Assembly (NCBI GenBank): GCA_017353825.1
Contig: JAFMSC010000020.1
Coordinates: 1 to 9,091, forward strand
Length of the DNA: 9,091 nt
Direction of reading: 5' to 3'
From: Hyphomicrobiaceae bacterium
Lineage (GTDB): Bacteria > Pseudomonadota > Alphaproteobacteria > Rhizobiales > Hyphomicrobiaceae
Below are positions 1 through 6,314 of this stretch, in pieces. Position numbers and translations under genes: made by a program. The notes under the pieces are model-generated. The model made no database searches. It was not told the DNA's origin and saw only the letters and a program-made list of their open reading frames with translations. Position 1 is the stretch's first letter. Every line of letters starts with the position of its first letter.

Positions 1-822
1 GGCAGCGGCGGCGGTGCGCGCGCTCTGAGGCGCCGAGCGGCCCTCCGCCAGCATGAGCGCGAAGGTGCCGTGAAAGGCGTCGCCGGCGCCCGTAGTATCG
101 GTCACGGTTACGCTGTAGGCGGGCACATGCCCGCCGCCCGTGTGCTCGCACCAGAGGTAGCCCTGGGCGCCCAAGGTGACACCCGCGTGCCGCGGTCCGA
201 ACGACAGCACATGCTCGAGCCGCTCGGCATCGCTGCCGCCCGGCACGAAATCGCGCAGCGCCGGCGCCGAGAAGATCGCGTAATCGGTGAGCTTCAGAAG
301 GCCCGGGAGGGCCTCGCGCGCCCCCGAATCCGCATCCAGCACGGTGGGCACGCCATCTTTGCGGGCTTGCGCGAACACGGCGCGCACACCTTCAAGCCAG
401 CGCACGTCGCCGACCACGCCATCGGCGGTCTTGACGCGCTCCAGCGGCAGCCAGCTCGTTCCCGACGGCATGCCAGCGTCGCGCTGTCCCACGATCAGCC
501 GCTCGCCCTTGTCGTCGACAATGATCGCCGAGGTCGAGGAACGGGCGCCCTCGAAGGCCTGTACGTAGCGCACGTCCACGCGTTCGGCGCGCAAGCCGGC
601 GCGGATGGTGTGGCCTGCGTTGTCGTCGCCGACCCGGCTCCACAGCTCTGCCACGCCGCCGAGGCGCGCGATGGCCACCGCAGCGTTGGCCGCCATGCCG
701 CCTCCCGCCTCGATATGTTCCAGGGCCCGTACCTTGGTCGGCTGCGGCGGGAAGGCCTCGATGCGGTAGACGCGATCGAGGGCCGCATGCCCCACGCAGA
801 TGATGTGCTTTCCCGCTGTCAT
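1..822 (-). CDS. PfkB/ribokinase-family sugar kinase, YihV-like (3' end off window)
   Basis: The reading frame is open from an ATG at 822 to the window edge, giving 274 codons with the C-terminus missing. PfkB-family enzymes phosphorylate sugars or nucleosides with ATP in the cytoplasm. Visible landmarks are the N-terminal substrate-side glycine stretch GGGMAANAAVA (residues 41-51) and the C-terminal signature DTTGAGDAFHG (242-252), whose D248 is the expected catalytic base beside the anion hole. A DVRW motif (139-142) followed by a TVLDAD strand (160-165), and the spacing of the N-terminal half, resemble the sulfofructose kinase YihV subgroup as I recall it. That is subgroup resemblance only; the substrate is not established. 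A weak AAAGG lies upstream of the ATG, and an in-frame GTG ten codons upstream is an alternative start. The gene is divergent from rpoE. The 5' end of the gene and family membership are secure; substrate assignment is weak. Confidence 0.9.
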   Translation of the reverse strand, partial: MTAGKHIICVGHAALDRVYRIEAFPPQPTKVRALEHIEAGGGMAANAAVAIARLGGVAELWSRVGDDNAGHTIRAGLRAERVDVRYVQAFEGARSSTSAIIVDDKGERLIVGQRDAGMPSGTSWLPLERVKTADGVVGDVRWLEGVRAVFAQARKDGVPTVLDADSGAREALPGLLKLTDYAIFSAPALRDFVPGGSDAERLEHVLSFGPRHAGVTLGAQGYLWCEHTGGGHVPAYSVTVTDTTGAGDAFHGTFALMLAEGRSAPQSARTAAAA

Positions 823-949
823 GCTTACGGCTGCCTTTGTGGCCGTCGGCACCGATGTCGGCCTCTCGCTCGCCTCCAACCTTAGTCATTGGTTCGCCCC
901 AGGAAAAGCCGATTGCCCTGAAAAGCGGACGGAAATGTCGCAACGTGCC

Positions 950-978
950 TGATCCAATCTGAGCCGGGCGGCGTAACG
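950..978 (+). promoter_or_regulatory. Candidate RpoE (ECF11)-dependent autoregulatory promoter
   Basis: TGATCC occupies 950-955, followed by exactly 18 bases and then TAACG at 974-978. R. sphaeroides RpoE promoters are known for a TGATCC-type -35 and a TA-rich -10 separated by about this spacing. Transcription would start near 984-987 and give a leader of about 87 nt before the rpoE ATG at 1073. The only other plus-strand TGATCC copies I found (1167 and 2934) lie inside genes and lack a matching -10. Autoregulation is the norm for this sigma family, so the position fits. The -10 match is weaker than the -35. Confidence 0.65.
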
Positions 979-1072
979 GCTTTGCATCAGGGCGCTGCAA
1001 TGAGCTATGCTCGACTTCTCAATCATACCAGGGTCAGGCGGACAGTCCCCGCTCAGCGCTCACCGCGGCATC

Positions 1073-1606
1073 ATGGCAGACCTGTTGCAGCGTATTGCCG
1101 AACGGGCAGACCCTGCGGCATTTCGCGAACTCTACGAGGTCTACGGGCCGCGGGTGAAGGCCTACATGATCCGCAAGGGTGCCGATGCCGGCACAGCGGA
1201 GGACTTGGCGCAGGAGACGCTCCTCACGGTCTGGCGCAAGGCCTCGCTCTATGCCGGGGACAAGGGCAGCATGACCACCTGGGTGTTCGCCATCGCTCGC
1301 AACCTCAGAATCGATCGGTTGCGTCGCGAGGTGCCTTGGCAGGAGCTGCCCGAAGGGCGCCTCGCCGAGGCTTCCGGCGAACCGCTGCCCGATGAGGCGA
1401 TGGCCGAGAAGGAGCGGAAGCAACGGGTGCAGGCGGCGCTGGCCGAACTGCCCGCCGAGCAGAGAGACGTGGTGTCGTTGGCCTACATCGAAGGCCTCTC
1501 GCACAGCGAGATCGCGGAGCGGCTGGATGTGCCCTTGGGAACGGTGAAATCGCGCATGCGCATCGCCTATCAGAAGATCCGCCAGGCGCTCGAGAACCTA
1601 GAATGA
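1073..1606 (+). CDS. rpoE: ECF RNA polymerase sigma factor, RpoE/ECF11 type
   Basis: This is a 177-residue group IV sigma factor that directs RNA polymerase to stress promoters. Region 2 spans about residues 16-85, including the core-binding DLAQETLLTVWRKA helix (44-57) and the -10-recognition segment ending in ARNLRIDRLRR. Region 4 spans about 117-172, with the helix-turn-helix LSHSEIAERLDVPLGTVKSR (142-161). The frame is open back to an ATG at 1007, but 1073 is preferred: it gives the usual short N-terminus before region 2, and the extra 22 residues look non-conserved. No strong Shine-Dalgarno is visible before either start. The stop overlaps the chrR start (ATGA), so the two are translationally coupled. 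With ChrR as partner the expected signal is singlet oxygen or organic hydroperoxide. Family assignment is secure; the inducing signal is inferred from family knowledge. Confidence 0.95.
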   Translation: MADLLQRIAERADPAAFRELYEVYGPRVKAYMIRKGADAGTAEDLAQETLLTVWRKASLYAGDKGSMTTWVFAIARNLRIDRLRREVPWQELPEGRLAEASGEPLPDEAMAEKERKQRVQAALAELPAEQRDVVSLAYIEGLSHSEIAERLDVPLGTVKSRMRIAYQKIRQALENLE

Positions 1607-2232
1607 GCATTACCCGCCATCCCGACGACTCGACGCTCATGAGCTATGCAGCCGGTTCGCTGCCCGGCGCGCTGGCCGCGGTCACGGCTGCCCACCTGTC
1701 GGTGTGTCCGCGCTGCCACGACGAGGTGGCCATGATGGAGCTGCTCGGCGGGACGCTGCTGAGCGACCTGCCGGGAGCGGCCATGGGGCGTCCCGTGCCG
1801 GCGGCGCCCGAGATCGAGTACGCCCCCCCAGTAGGGCCGATCGCCGCCCCCGCCGGCGAGGTGCCGCCCCCGCTTGCGCGGCTCATCGGTCACGACCTGG
1901 ACGCGCTGCGCTGGCGCTGGATCTCGCGCGGCCTGTGGCTGCGCTGGGTGCCGATCGCCGGTGGCGGAAAACTGCATCTGTTCAAGGGCGCGCCGGGTGT
2001 GGTGGTGCCTGAGCACGGCCATCACGGCAGCGAGCTCACCATGGTGCTGCGCGGCACGCTGGCAGACACCACGGGCGAGTATGGGGTGGGTGACGTGTGC
2101 GATCTCGACGAGAGCGTCGAGCACACCCCCATCGCCGGCGCCGAGGGGTGCGTCTGCGTCGTCGCCCAAGACCACTCCGTGCGCTGGCGGCGCCTGCTGG
2201 TGCGGCTGGCACGGCCCTGGCACGGCATGTAG
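1603..2232 (+). CDS. chrR: ChrR-family zinc-dependent anti-sigma factor
   Basis: The product is a soluble 209-residue anti-sigma factor expected to hold RpoE inactive. The N-terminal anti-sigma domain has H6, H31, C35 and C38, the same residue numbers as the zinc ligands of R. sphaeroides ChrR. The C-terminal cupin domain has H138, H140/H141, E144 and H174, which keeps the spacing of the second metal site (H141, H143, E147, H177 in R. sphaeroides). A C183-x-C185 pair near the end corresponds to the conserved cysteines of that protein. A Pro/Ala-rich linker (about 57-90) joins the domains. In the characterised system the C-terminal domain is needed to respond to singlet oxygen and the N-terminal domain alone suffices for inhibition. 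The start overlaps the rpoE stop by 4 bp, and the gene converges on the acidic small ORF with an 18-bp gap. Length and both metal sites look intact. Confidence 0.95.
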   Translation: MSITRHPDDSTLMSYAAGSLPGALAAVTAAHLSVCPRCHDEVAMMELLGGTLLSDLPGAAMGRPVPAAPEIEYAPPVGPIAAPAGEVPPPLARLIGHDLDALRWRWISRGLWLRWVPIAGGGKLHLFKGAPGVVVPEHGHHGSELTMVLRGTLADTTGEYGVGDVCDLDESVEHTPIAGAEGCVCVVAQDHSVRWRRLLVRLARPWHGM

Positions 2233-2250
2233 AACGGGCTCTACCCCATC

Positions 2251-2439
2251 TCAGTCGTCGTCGTTGTCGTCGTCATCGTCCTCCATGGCGTCATGCACGA
2301 GGTCCATGAGCTGTTGATGGCCCTCCGCTTGCGACTTGACGGGCCACTCGGCGAGTACCGTCTCGCCCTGCTTGATCACCACCTTGAAGGGAAGCTTGCC
2401 GCTCGGGTCTTCAACAACATCCGCCGTGAGGAACGCCAT
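2251..2439 (-). CDS. Small acidic protein with Asp-rich C-terminal tail, unknown function
   Basis: A 62-codon gene whose start is set by a GGAGG at 2445-2449, five bases before the ATG. The longer frame from 2463 lacks a ribosome-binding site and would put that GGAGG inside the gene. The first ~50 residues look like a compact fold of alternating strands (PFKVVIKQGETVLAEWPV, 17-34) followed by a helix (about 36-52). The strand-strand-helix order loosely recalls the YegP/DUF1508 fold, a weak suggestion. The end is EDDDDDNDDD (53-62), encoded by a near-perfect GTC/GAC triplet repeat. Possible roles for such a tail are metal or polycation binding, or solubility; none can be chosen. It stands alone and converges on chrR. 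Coding status is supported by the ribosome-binding site, the compositionally normal N-terminal part and conserved frame use. I do not recognise the family. Confidence 0.7.
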   Translation of the reverse strand: MAFLTADVVEDPSGKLPFKVVIKQGETVLAEWPVKSQAEGHQQLMDLVHDAMEDDDDDNDDD

Positions 2440-2444
2440 TTCAG

Positions 2445-2449
2445 CCTCC
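2445..2449 (-). promoter_or_regulatory. Shine-Dalgarno site fixing the start of the acidic small protein
   Basis: The minus strand reads GGAGG five bases before the ATG at 2439. No comparable site precedes the upstream in-frame ATGs at 2463 and 2451, so this site decides the start. Confidence 0.65.
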
Positions 2450-2725
2450 ATCCCTTGAGACATCGCGCTAACGGGCCGGCAGGCACTGCACCTGCGCTCC
2501 CCCCCCAGTCAAGGCTCAGGCGTTGTGCCTTCCACTTTAGCCCGTACGGCGGGTCGGTGCCGCTGGTGGACGGGCCACCCCCCGTTTACGATAGGGCTTG
2601 GTCGCGCCGGCGCTCACGCCGGCCGAGGAGGGTCGGTCGCAACGAAACGGCGCTGGGCGCCGGGAGGGATGAGGTTAACCGATCCCCGGTCTGAAAATGG
2701 TTCGTGTACTGCGTCAACCACAAAC

Positions 2726-2769
2726 GGAGGCCGCGCCGCCTCCCTGGCCTGAAGGCCGGGATTTCCGGC
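2726..2769 (+). promoter_or_regulatory. Structured leader of the GST gene: three stem-loops, two mutually exclusive
   Basis: Stem A pairs GGAGGC (2726-2731) with GCCTCC (2738-2743). Stem B pairs CTGGCC (2744-2749) with GGCCGG (2754-2759) through a TGAA loop, including one G-T wobble. Stem C pairs GCCGG (2755-2759) with CCGGC (2765-2769). Stems B and C compete for 2755-2759. Stem C ends 13 bases before the ATG at 2783, next to the only weak ribosome-binding sequence (GGGA, 2772-2775). A role in translation control is inference; GC-rich DNA forms short hairpins by chance. Confidence 0.35.
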
Positions 2770-2782
2770 GCGGGAAAAAACG

Positions 2783-3433
2783 ATGAAAGTCTATACCTAC
2801 TGGCGCTCGCTGGCGACCTTCCGGGTGCGCATCGCGCTCAACCTCAAGGGGCTCACCTACGAGCCCATAGAGGTCAACCTCGACGCAGGCGACCAGCACC
2901 AGCCGGCCTACAAGAACGTCAATCCCCAGATGGTGATCCCGTCGCTGGTGCTGGACGACGGCAGCCTCATCTATCAGTCGGCGGCGATCCTGGAATACCT
3001 GGACGAGGTCTACCCCAAGCCGCCGCTGCTGCCCGCCGACGCCAAGGGTAGAGCGCGCGTGCGCGCGCTGTCGCTGATCACGGTGGCCGATTCGCACCCG
3101 CTCATCACCCCGCGCGTGCGCAACTACGTGGCGACCACCTACGGGCTCGACGACGAGGGCAAGGCCGGCTGGGTGCGACGCTGGTTCGCCCAGGGCCTCG
3201 ACGCCTACGAGGGGCACCTGTCGCGAGATGCGGCCACCGGCACCTACTGCCACGGCGATCTACCGACCATGGCCGATCTCTGCCTCGCGAGCCACTGCGC
3301 GGGATATACGGTGTTCAAGGGCACGCTGGACCGTCATCCCACGGTGAAGCGCATCTACGAGCGCTGCATGGCGGACGAGCGCTTCGCCAGCGCGCACCCC
3401 CTGCGCCAGCCCGGCGCGCCCAAGGCGCACTGA
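2783..3433 (+). CDS. maiA: Maleylacetoacetate isomerase / zeta-class glutathione S-transferase
   Basis: A cytoplasmic 216-residue protein of normal length for the family. Maleylacetoacetate isomerase converts maleylacetoacetate to fumarylacetoacetate with glutathione in tyrosine and phenylalanine breakdown; related zeta GSTs act on haloacids. The thioredoxin-like N-terminal domain (about 1-80) contains the family block YWRSLATFRVRIALNLKGL (6-24), the cis-proline in VIPSL (51-55) and the glutathione-binding QSAAI (65-69). The helical C-terminal domain contains TMADLCL and ends with the zeta hallmark HPLRQPGAP. In eukaryotic zeta enzymes the active site is Ser-Ser-Cys; here it is S9-L10-A11-T12, so the cysteine is absent, as in some bacterial relatives. 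No tyrosine-catabolism genes (hmgA, fahA, hppD) are adjacent, so the pathway assignment is by homology only. The start lacks a strong Shine-Dalgarno but matches the family N-terminus exactly. Confidence 0.85.
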   Translation: MKVYTYWRSLATFRVRIALNLKGLTYEPIEVNLDAGDQHQPAYKNVNPQMVIPSLVLDDGSLIYQSAAILEYLDEVYPKPPLLPADAKGRARVRALSLITVADSHPLITPRVRNYVATTYGLDDEGKAGWVRRWFAQGLDAYEGHLSRDAATGTYCHGDLPTMADLCLASHCAGYTVFKGTLDRHPTVKRIYERCMADERFASAHPLRQPGAPKAH

Positions 3434-3611
3434 AACGGTGGAGCTGGGCGAAACCGCGCACCAAAGCCCATTCGAAACCTCAAAGTTGACTCGGTGCCGC
3501 CTGCGCGGGGATAAGGGGCCGGCACGCTGATCGGCGGCTGCCCATCGGGTGCGGCAGTCCGAGCCTGGTGCTGGGCGCCGCAGATCTTAAGACAGCAGGG
3601 GGAAGCCCGTC

Positions 3612-4289
3612 ATGTTCGCCAGCATGGAAATCGGTCGCATTGCCGGCATCCCGATCTACCTCGACATGATGTTCGTGCTGGTGCTGCTGTTCTTCACCTA
3701 TCCGTATTTCACCGCTGGCAACACGCAGGCGGTATCCGCCGGGTTCGTGATCATCGTCGGCATCTTGATCTCGATCCTGCTGCACGAACTTGGGCACGCC
3801 TTCGCGGGGCGGCCGTTCAAAGCCCACGTCTCGCGCATCGAGCTGATGGGGCTCGGCGGCGTGGCGCACTTCGAGCGCTCGCTGCCGCGGTCCGTTTTCG
3901 CACGGTCAGTCATCTCTCTGGCCGGGCCCGCGGTGAATCTGGGCCTCTGGTTCGCGTTCGACGCGCTGGCCGGGCAGGCGGAGATGGCGGGCCAGTGGAT
4001 GGTGGTCACGCCGCTCTTGGAGCTGGCGTGGGTCAACAAGGTGCTGCTGTTCTTCAACCTGCTGCCTGCCTATCCTCTTGACGGCGGACATACGCTTGAC
4101 GCCTGGCTCGGCCGGCTGCTGGGTTCGGAGTGGTCGGTGCGCATCATCGCCTGTCTTGGCATCGCCTGCGCCGCCTGGCTCGCCTACATATCGCTTCCAA
4201 GCAACCTCTATCTCCTGTTCGTTGCCCTGTCCGTCGCGATGACGAACTGGCAGAAGCTGCAGGGCCTCGGCCGCTGGCACCGCTGGTAG
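3612..4289 (+). CDS. Site-2 protease (M50) family intramembrane zinc metalloprotease, short form
   Basis: A 225-residue integral membrane protein. The zinc-binding motif is HELGH (H58, E59, H62) in a hydrophobic segment of about 44-64, and the third-ligand motif is NLLPAYPLDGGH (149-160, D157). Both sit in membrane segments as expected for S2P enzymes, which cut substrates within the bilayer. Further hydrophobic segments lie at about 15-33, 97-118, 129-150, 175-195 and 197-210. There is no CBS or PDZ domain, which places it with minimal S2P proteins rather than RseP. The ATG at 3612 is preceded by AGGGGGA at an 8-base distance; a second ATG four codons in has none. It lies 1.4 kb downstream of chrR, in its own transcription unit or with the GST gene, 178 bp away. 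The substrate is unknown. Confidence 0.9.
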   Translation: MFASMEIGRIAGIPIYLDMMFVLVLLFFTYPYFTAGNTQAVSAGFVIIVGILISILLHELGHAFAGRPFKAHVSRIELMGLGGVAHFERSLPRSVFARSVISLAGPAVNLGLWFAFDALAGQAEMAGQWMVVTPLLELAWVNKVLLFFNLLPAYPLDGGHTLDAWLGRLLGSEWSVRIIACLGIACAAWLAYISLPSNLYLLFVALSVAMTNWQKLQGLGRWHRW

Positions 4290-4317
4290 CGGTTCCACAA
4301 AAGGGCCTGCAACGGCA

Positions 4318-4343
4318 GCCCCGACATTCGTTCTCAGCGGGGC
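4318..4343. terminator. Possible weak bidirectional hairpin between convergent genes
   Basis: GCCCCG (4318-4323) can pair with CGGGGC (4338-4343) around a 14-base loop. It lies between the S2P stop at 4289 and the convergent hydratase, overlapping the hydratase stop codon. There is no T-tract on either side, so it would be an imperfect terminator at best. Placement is the main argument. Confidence 0.2.
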
Positions 4344-5116
4344 CCCCGCTTGCTCGCGAAGAATGCCTCGATCGCCGTCTGGGGCTCGCCGGTCTCGTAG
4401 GCTTCGGAGAGGGCATCGATGCCAGCCAGGATGCCCTCGGCCAAAGCGACGCGCTCCCAGCGGTTCACCAGTGCCTTCTGCGCACGGACTGCCGACGGCT
4501 TGGCCCGGCAGATCGCGCCGATCCACGCCTCGACCGCGGCGTCGAGGTGGGCGGCCGGCGCCACCTTCTCAACCAGGCCCATGGCCAGCGCGTCGCCGGC
4601 CGAATAGAGCGCACCGGTCAGCAGCATCTCGCGTGTCCTGCCCCAGCCGATTAGGCCAGGCAGCAGGGCGGCCTCGATCACCGACGGGATGCCCATCTGT
4701 ACCTCGGGCATGCCGAACTGCGCCGTGTCGGCCGCCGCGCGGAAGTCGCAGCTGGCCGCCACCTCCAGGCCGGCACCCAGGCAGAACCCGCCGATGCGGC
4801 CGATCACCGGCACCGCGCAGTCGCGGACGGCCTGGCAGGCCTGGTGCAGCCGGGTGATGAACAGCCGCGCCGTGTCGGGGTTCAGCAGGGCCAACTCGTT
4901 GAGGTCCGCCCCGCCGATGAACGCGCGGTCTCCTGCGCCCGTGAGCACGACCGCACGCAGCCGCTCCGTCTTGCCGAGGCGGGCGAAGGCCGCGCTCAGC
5001 TCCAGGATGAGCGGCGTCGAGAGGCAGTTGAGCCGGCGCTGGTTGCTCGCGGTCACGAACGCGACCGCACCCGAGGGCCGCTCATCCACACGCACGCTCA
5101 CGGCCGCATCCGCCAT
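4334..5116 (-). CDS. Enoyl-CoA hydratase/isomerase (crotonase) family protein
   Basis: A 260-residue soluble crotonase, full length for the family. These enzymes stabilise an acyl-CoA thioester enolate in an oxyanion hole; typical members hydrate trans-2-enoyl-CoA in fatty-acid or aromatic-acid oxidation. The first oxyanion-hole segment is AFIGGADLNEL (65-75). The second is GFCLGAGLEVAASCDFR (110-126). E118 and E138 (in MPEVQMGIP, 136-144) match the two catalytic glutamates of classical hydratases, so hydratase activity is plausible. A Shine-Dalgarno AGGGAG lies 8 bases before the ATG (5125-5130 on the opposite strand). The gene stands alone, convergent with the S2P gene and divergent from the transglycosylase, with no other beta-oxidation gene nearby to indicate its substrate. 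Crotonase activities diverge widely, so the exact reaction is uncertain. Confidence 0.92.
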   Translation of the reverse strand: MADAAVSVRVDERPSGAVAFVTASNQRRLNCLSTPLILELSAAFARLGKTERLRAVVLTGAGDRAFIGGADLNELALLNPDTARLFITRLHQACQAVRDCAVPVIGRIGGFCLGAGLEVAASCDFRAAADTAQFGMPEVQMGIPSVIEAALLPGLIGWGRTREMLLTGALYSAGDALAMGLVEKVAPAAHLDAAVEAWIGAICRAKPSAVRAQKALVNRWERVALAEGILAGIDALSEAYETGEPQTAIEAFFASKRGPR

Positions 5117-5292
5117 CAGCTCGTCTCCCTGCAGGCCTTTAGGGGCCGCATGGCCCCCGCCGGCACTGTGCTGTCGGCAGCGCCGTCCACCTTGTTGGCG
5201 CGTCCGGCTGGACGCCTCACGCCGGATGTCCGCTTGTAGCCATTTCGGTTTGCTACCGGCACGCTACCACCATCGGTGAGGTTTGGACAAAG
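5117..5292. promoter_or_regulatory. Divergent intergenic region with repeated GCTAC half-sites
   Basis: This 176-bp region must hold the promoters of both the hydratase (minus) and the transglycosylase (plus). It has a perfect stem GCGTCC-GGCT-GGACGC (5200-5215). It also has three copies of GCTAC or its complement: GTAGC at 5236-5240, GCTAC at 5252-5256 and GCTAC at 5263-5267. The last two are within GCTACC direct repeats spaced 11 bp apart, about one helical turn. I see no confident -35/-10 pair. An operator is possible but unproven. Confidence 0.3.
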
Positions 5293-6240
5293 ATGGGTGC
5301 TCTGCCCAACACCTCGTATCTGATGCATGCGGGCGGCCGCCTGCAGCGTGCGCTTGCGCAGGCGGCGCTTGCGCTCGCCCTCATCTACGCACGGCCGGCA
5401 GCCGCCCAGCCGCAAGGCTTCGTCGGCGCCGCCGAAAAGCAAGCAGAGGTCAAGCCGCCGGCCGATGCCGACAGCATCTGTCGCGTCCTGGTAGGCGCCG
5501 CGGCCGAGAACGGGCTTCCGCTCCACCTCTTCACGCGCCTCATCTGGCAGGAGAGCCGGTTCAACCCCAATGCTGTGAGCCCCAAGGGGGCGCTCGGCAT
5601 TGCCCAATTCATGCCGCGCACGGCCTCGGGGCGCGGGCTCGTCGACCCGTTGGAGCCGCTGACGGCGCTGCGTGAGTCTGCAAGCTACCTGGCCGAACTG
5701 CGCACGACCTTTGGCGGCAACCTCGGGCTCGCCATGGCCGCCTACAACGCCGGGCCGGGCCGGGTCGAGGCTTGGCTCGCCGGCCGCCGTGGCCTTCCCG
5801 ACGAGACACGCGTCTACGTGCTCGCCATCACCGGCCACAGCGCGGAGGCGTGGGCGTCGTCCGAGCCGCCGCAGATGCGGCTCTTCGATGCTCCGCAGAA
5901 GGTCGACTGCACGGAGCTGCGCAAGTTGATTACCGCCAGCCTGCGCGCCCGCCCGGTCTTGAGGGCCAGCCCGGCGTGGGGCCCTTGGGGTGTGCAGCTC
6001 ACCGCCAACTGGTCCCAGGGGCGGGCGCTCGCCACCTACGAACAGCTGCGGCGCATGTACCTGCCCGTATTGGGCGATCGCCTGCCGCTGGTGTTGCGCG
6101 GCCACCTACCCGGACGGCGTGGGGCGACCAGGTACATCGTGCGCGTCTCCGAGAAGAGCCGCACGGGCGCGGATGGTCTCTGCGCGAAGCTTCGCGCCGC
6201 CGGCGGCGCCTGCGCGGTGCTCCGCAATCCCTCCGGCTGA
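5293..6240 (+). CDS. Secreted lytic transglycosylase (SLT/GH23) with SPOR-like C-terminal domain
   Basis: A 315-residue periplasmic enzyme expected to cleave peptidoglycan glycan strands, forming 1,6-anhydromuramyl ends. A signal peptide covers about residues 1-39 (hydrophobic core ALAQAALALALIYA, likely cut after PAAA). The SLT domain spans about 63-180, with catalytic E87 in IWQESRFNPNAVSPKGALGIAQFMP, split here as WQESRF (85-90) and GALGIAQFMP (99-108). The substrate-groove motif AAYNAGPGRV is at 149-158. Residues about 231-312 (starting WGVQL, ending GGACAVLRN) look like a SPOR domain, a fold that binds glycan stripped of stem peptides, often at the septum. The ATG at 5293 has GAGG 11 bases upstream; an ATG at 5323 would give a more compact signal peptide but has no ribosome-binding site. 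It is divergent from the hydratase gene. Enzyme class is secure, SPOR assignment fairly so. Confidence 0.93.
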   Translation: MGALPNTSYLMHAGGRLQRALAQAALALALIYARPAAAQPQGFVGAAEKQAEVKPPADADSICRVLVGAAAENGLPLHLFTRLIWQESRFNPNAVSPKGALGIAQFMPRTASGRGLVDPLEPLTALRESASYLAELRTTFGGNLGLAMAAYNAGPGRVEAWLAGRRGLPDETRVYVLAITGHSAEAWASSEPPQMRLFDAPQKVDCTELRKLITASLRARPVLRASPAWGPWGVQLTANWSQGRALATYEQLRRMYLPVLGDRLPLVLRGHLPGRRGATRYIVRVSEKSRTGADGLCAKLRAAGGACAVLRNPSG

Positions 6241-6314
6241 GGCAGCTCGTGCCATGAGAGGGCGGAGCAAGAATCGGCAGGCCACGGACGCGGTTTAAGG
6301 GTAGAGATGTTCCC

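Larger units (their letters stand above)
2440..2782. other. Hairpin-rich intergenic region, no gene seen
   Basis: This 343-bp gap between the acidic small gene (minus) and the GST gene (plus) shows no convincing coding frame, tRNA or known RNA. It holds an 8-base C run (2499-2506) and two perfect stem-loops. The first has GCCGGCG at 2606-2612 paired with CGCCGGC at 2617-2623 around a CTCA loop. The second has CGGCGC at 2648-2653 paired with GCGCCG at 2657-2662. Three further stem-loops crowd 2726-2769 just before the GST start. The 8-bp palindrome GGTTAACC is at 2673-2680. No U-tract follows any hairpin, so none looks like an intrinsic terminator. Confidence 0.6.

Noticed and set aside
392..1000. 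202-codon minus-strand frame over the kinase and sigma promoter
   Set aside because: Arg-rich, no domain, overlaps the correct kinase frame in another phase.
1007..1072. N-terminal extension of the sigma factor from ATG 1007
   Set aside because: No ribosome-binding site and 22 residues unlike ECF N-termini; ATG 1073 gives the family-typical start.
1167..1172. TGATCC inside rpoE (and another at 2934-2939 in the GST gene) as RpoE promoters
   Set aside because: No TA-rich -10 at 18-bp spacing and both lie within coding sequence.
2229..2244. GTAGA-ACGGGC-TCTAC hairpin at the chrR stop as terminator
   Set aside because: Only five base pairs, AT-containing, no T-tract on either strand.
2464..2700. 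Possible 6S, RNase P or SRP RNA in the hairpin-rich spacer
   Set aside because: None of the conserved sequence signatures of these RNAs could be found by eye.
5116..6105. 329-codon minus-strand frame opposite the transglycosylase
   Set aside because: The plus strand encodes a clear SLT enzyme with catalytic motifs; the opposite frame is an artefact of high GC3.
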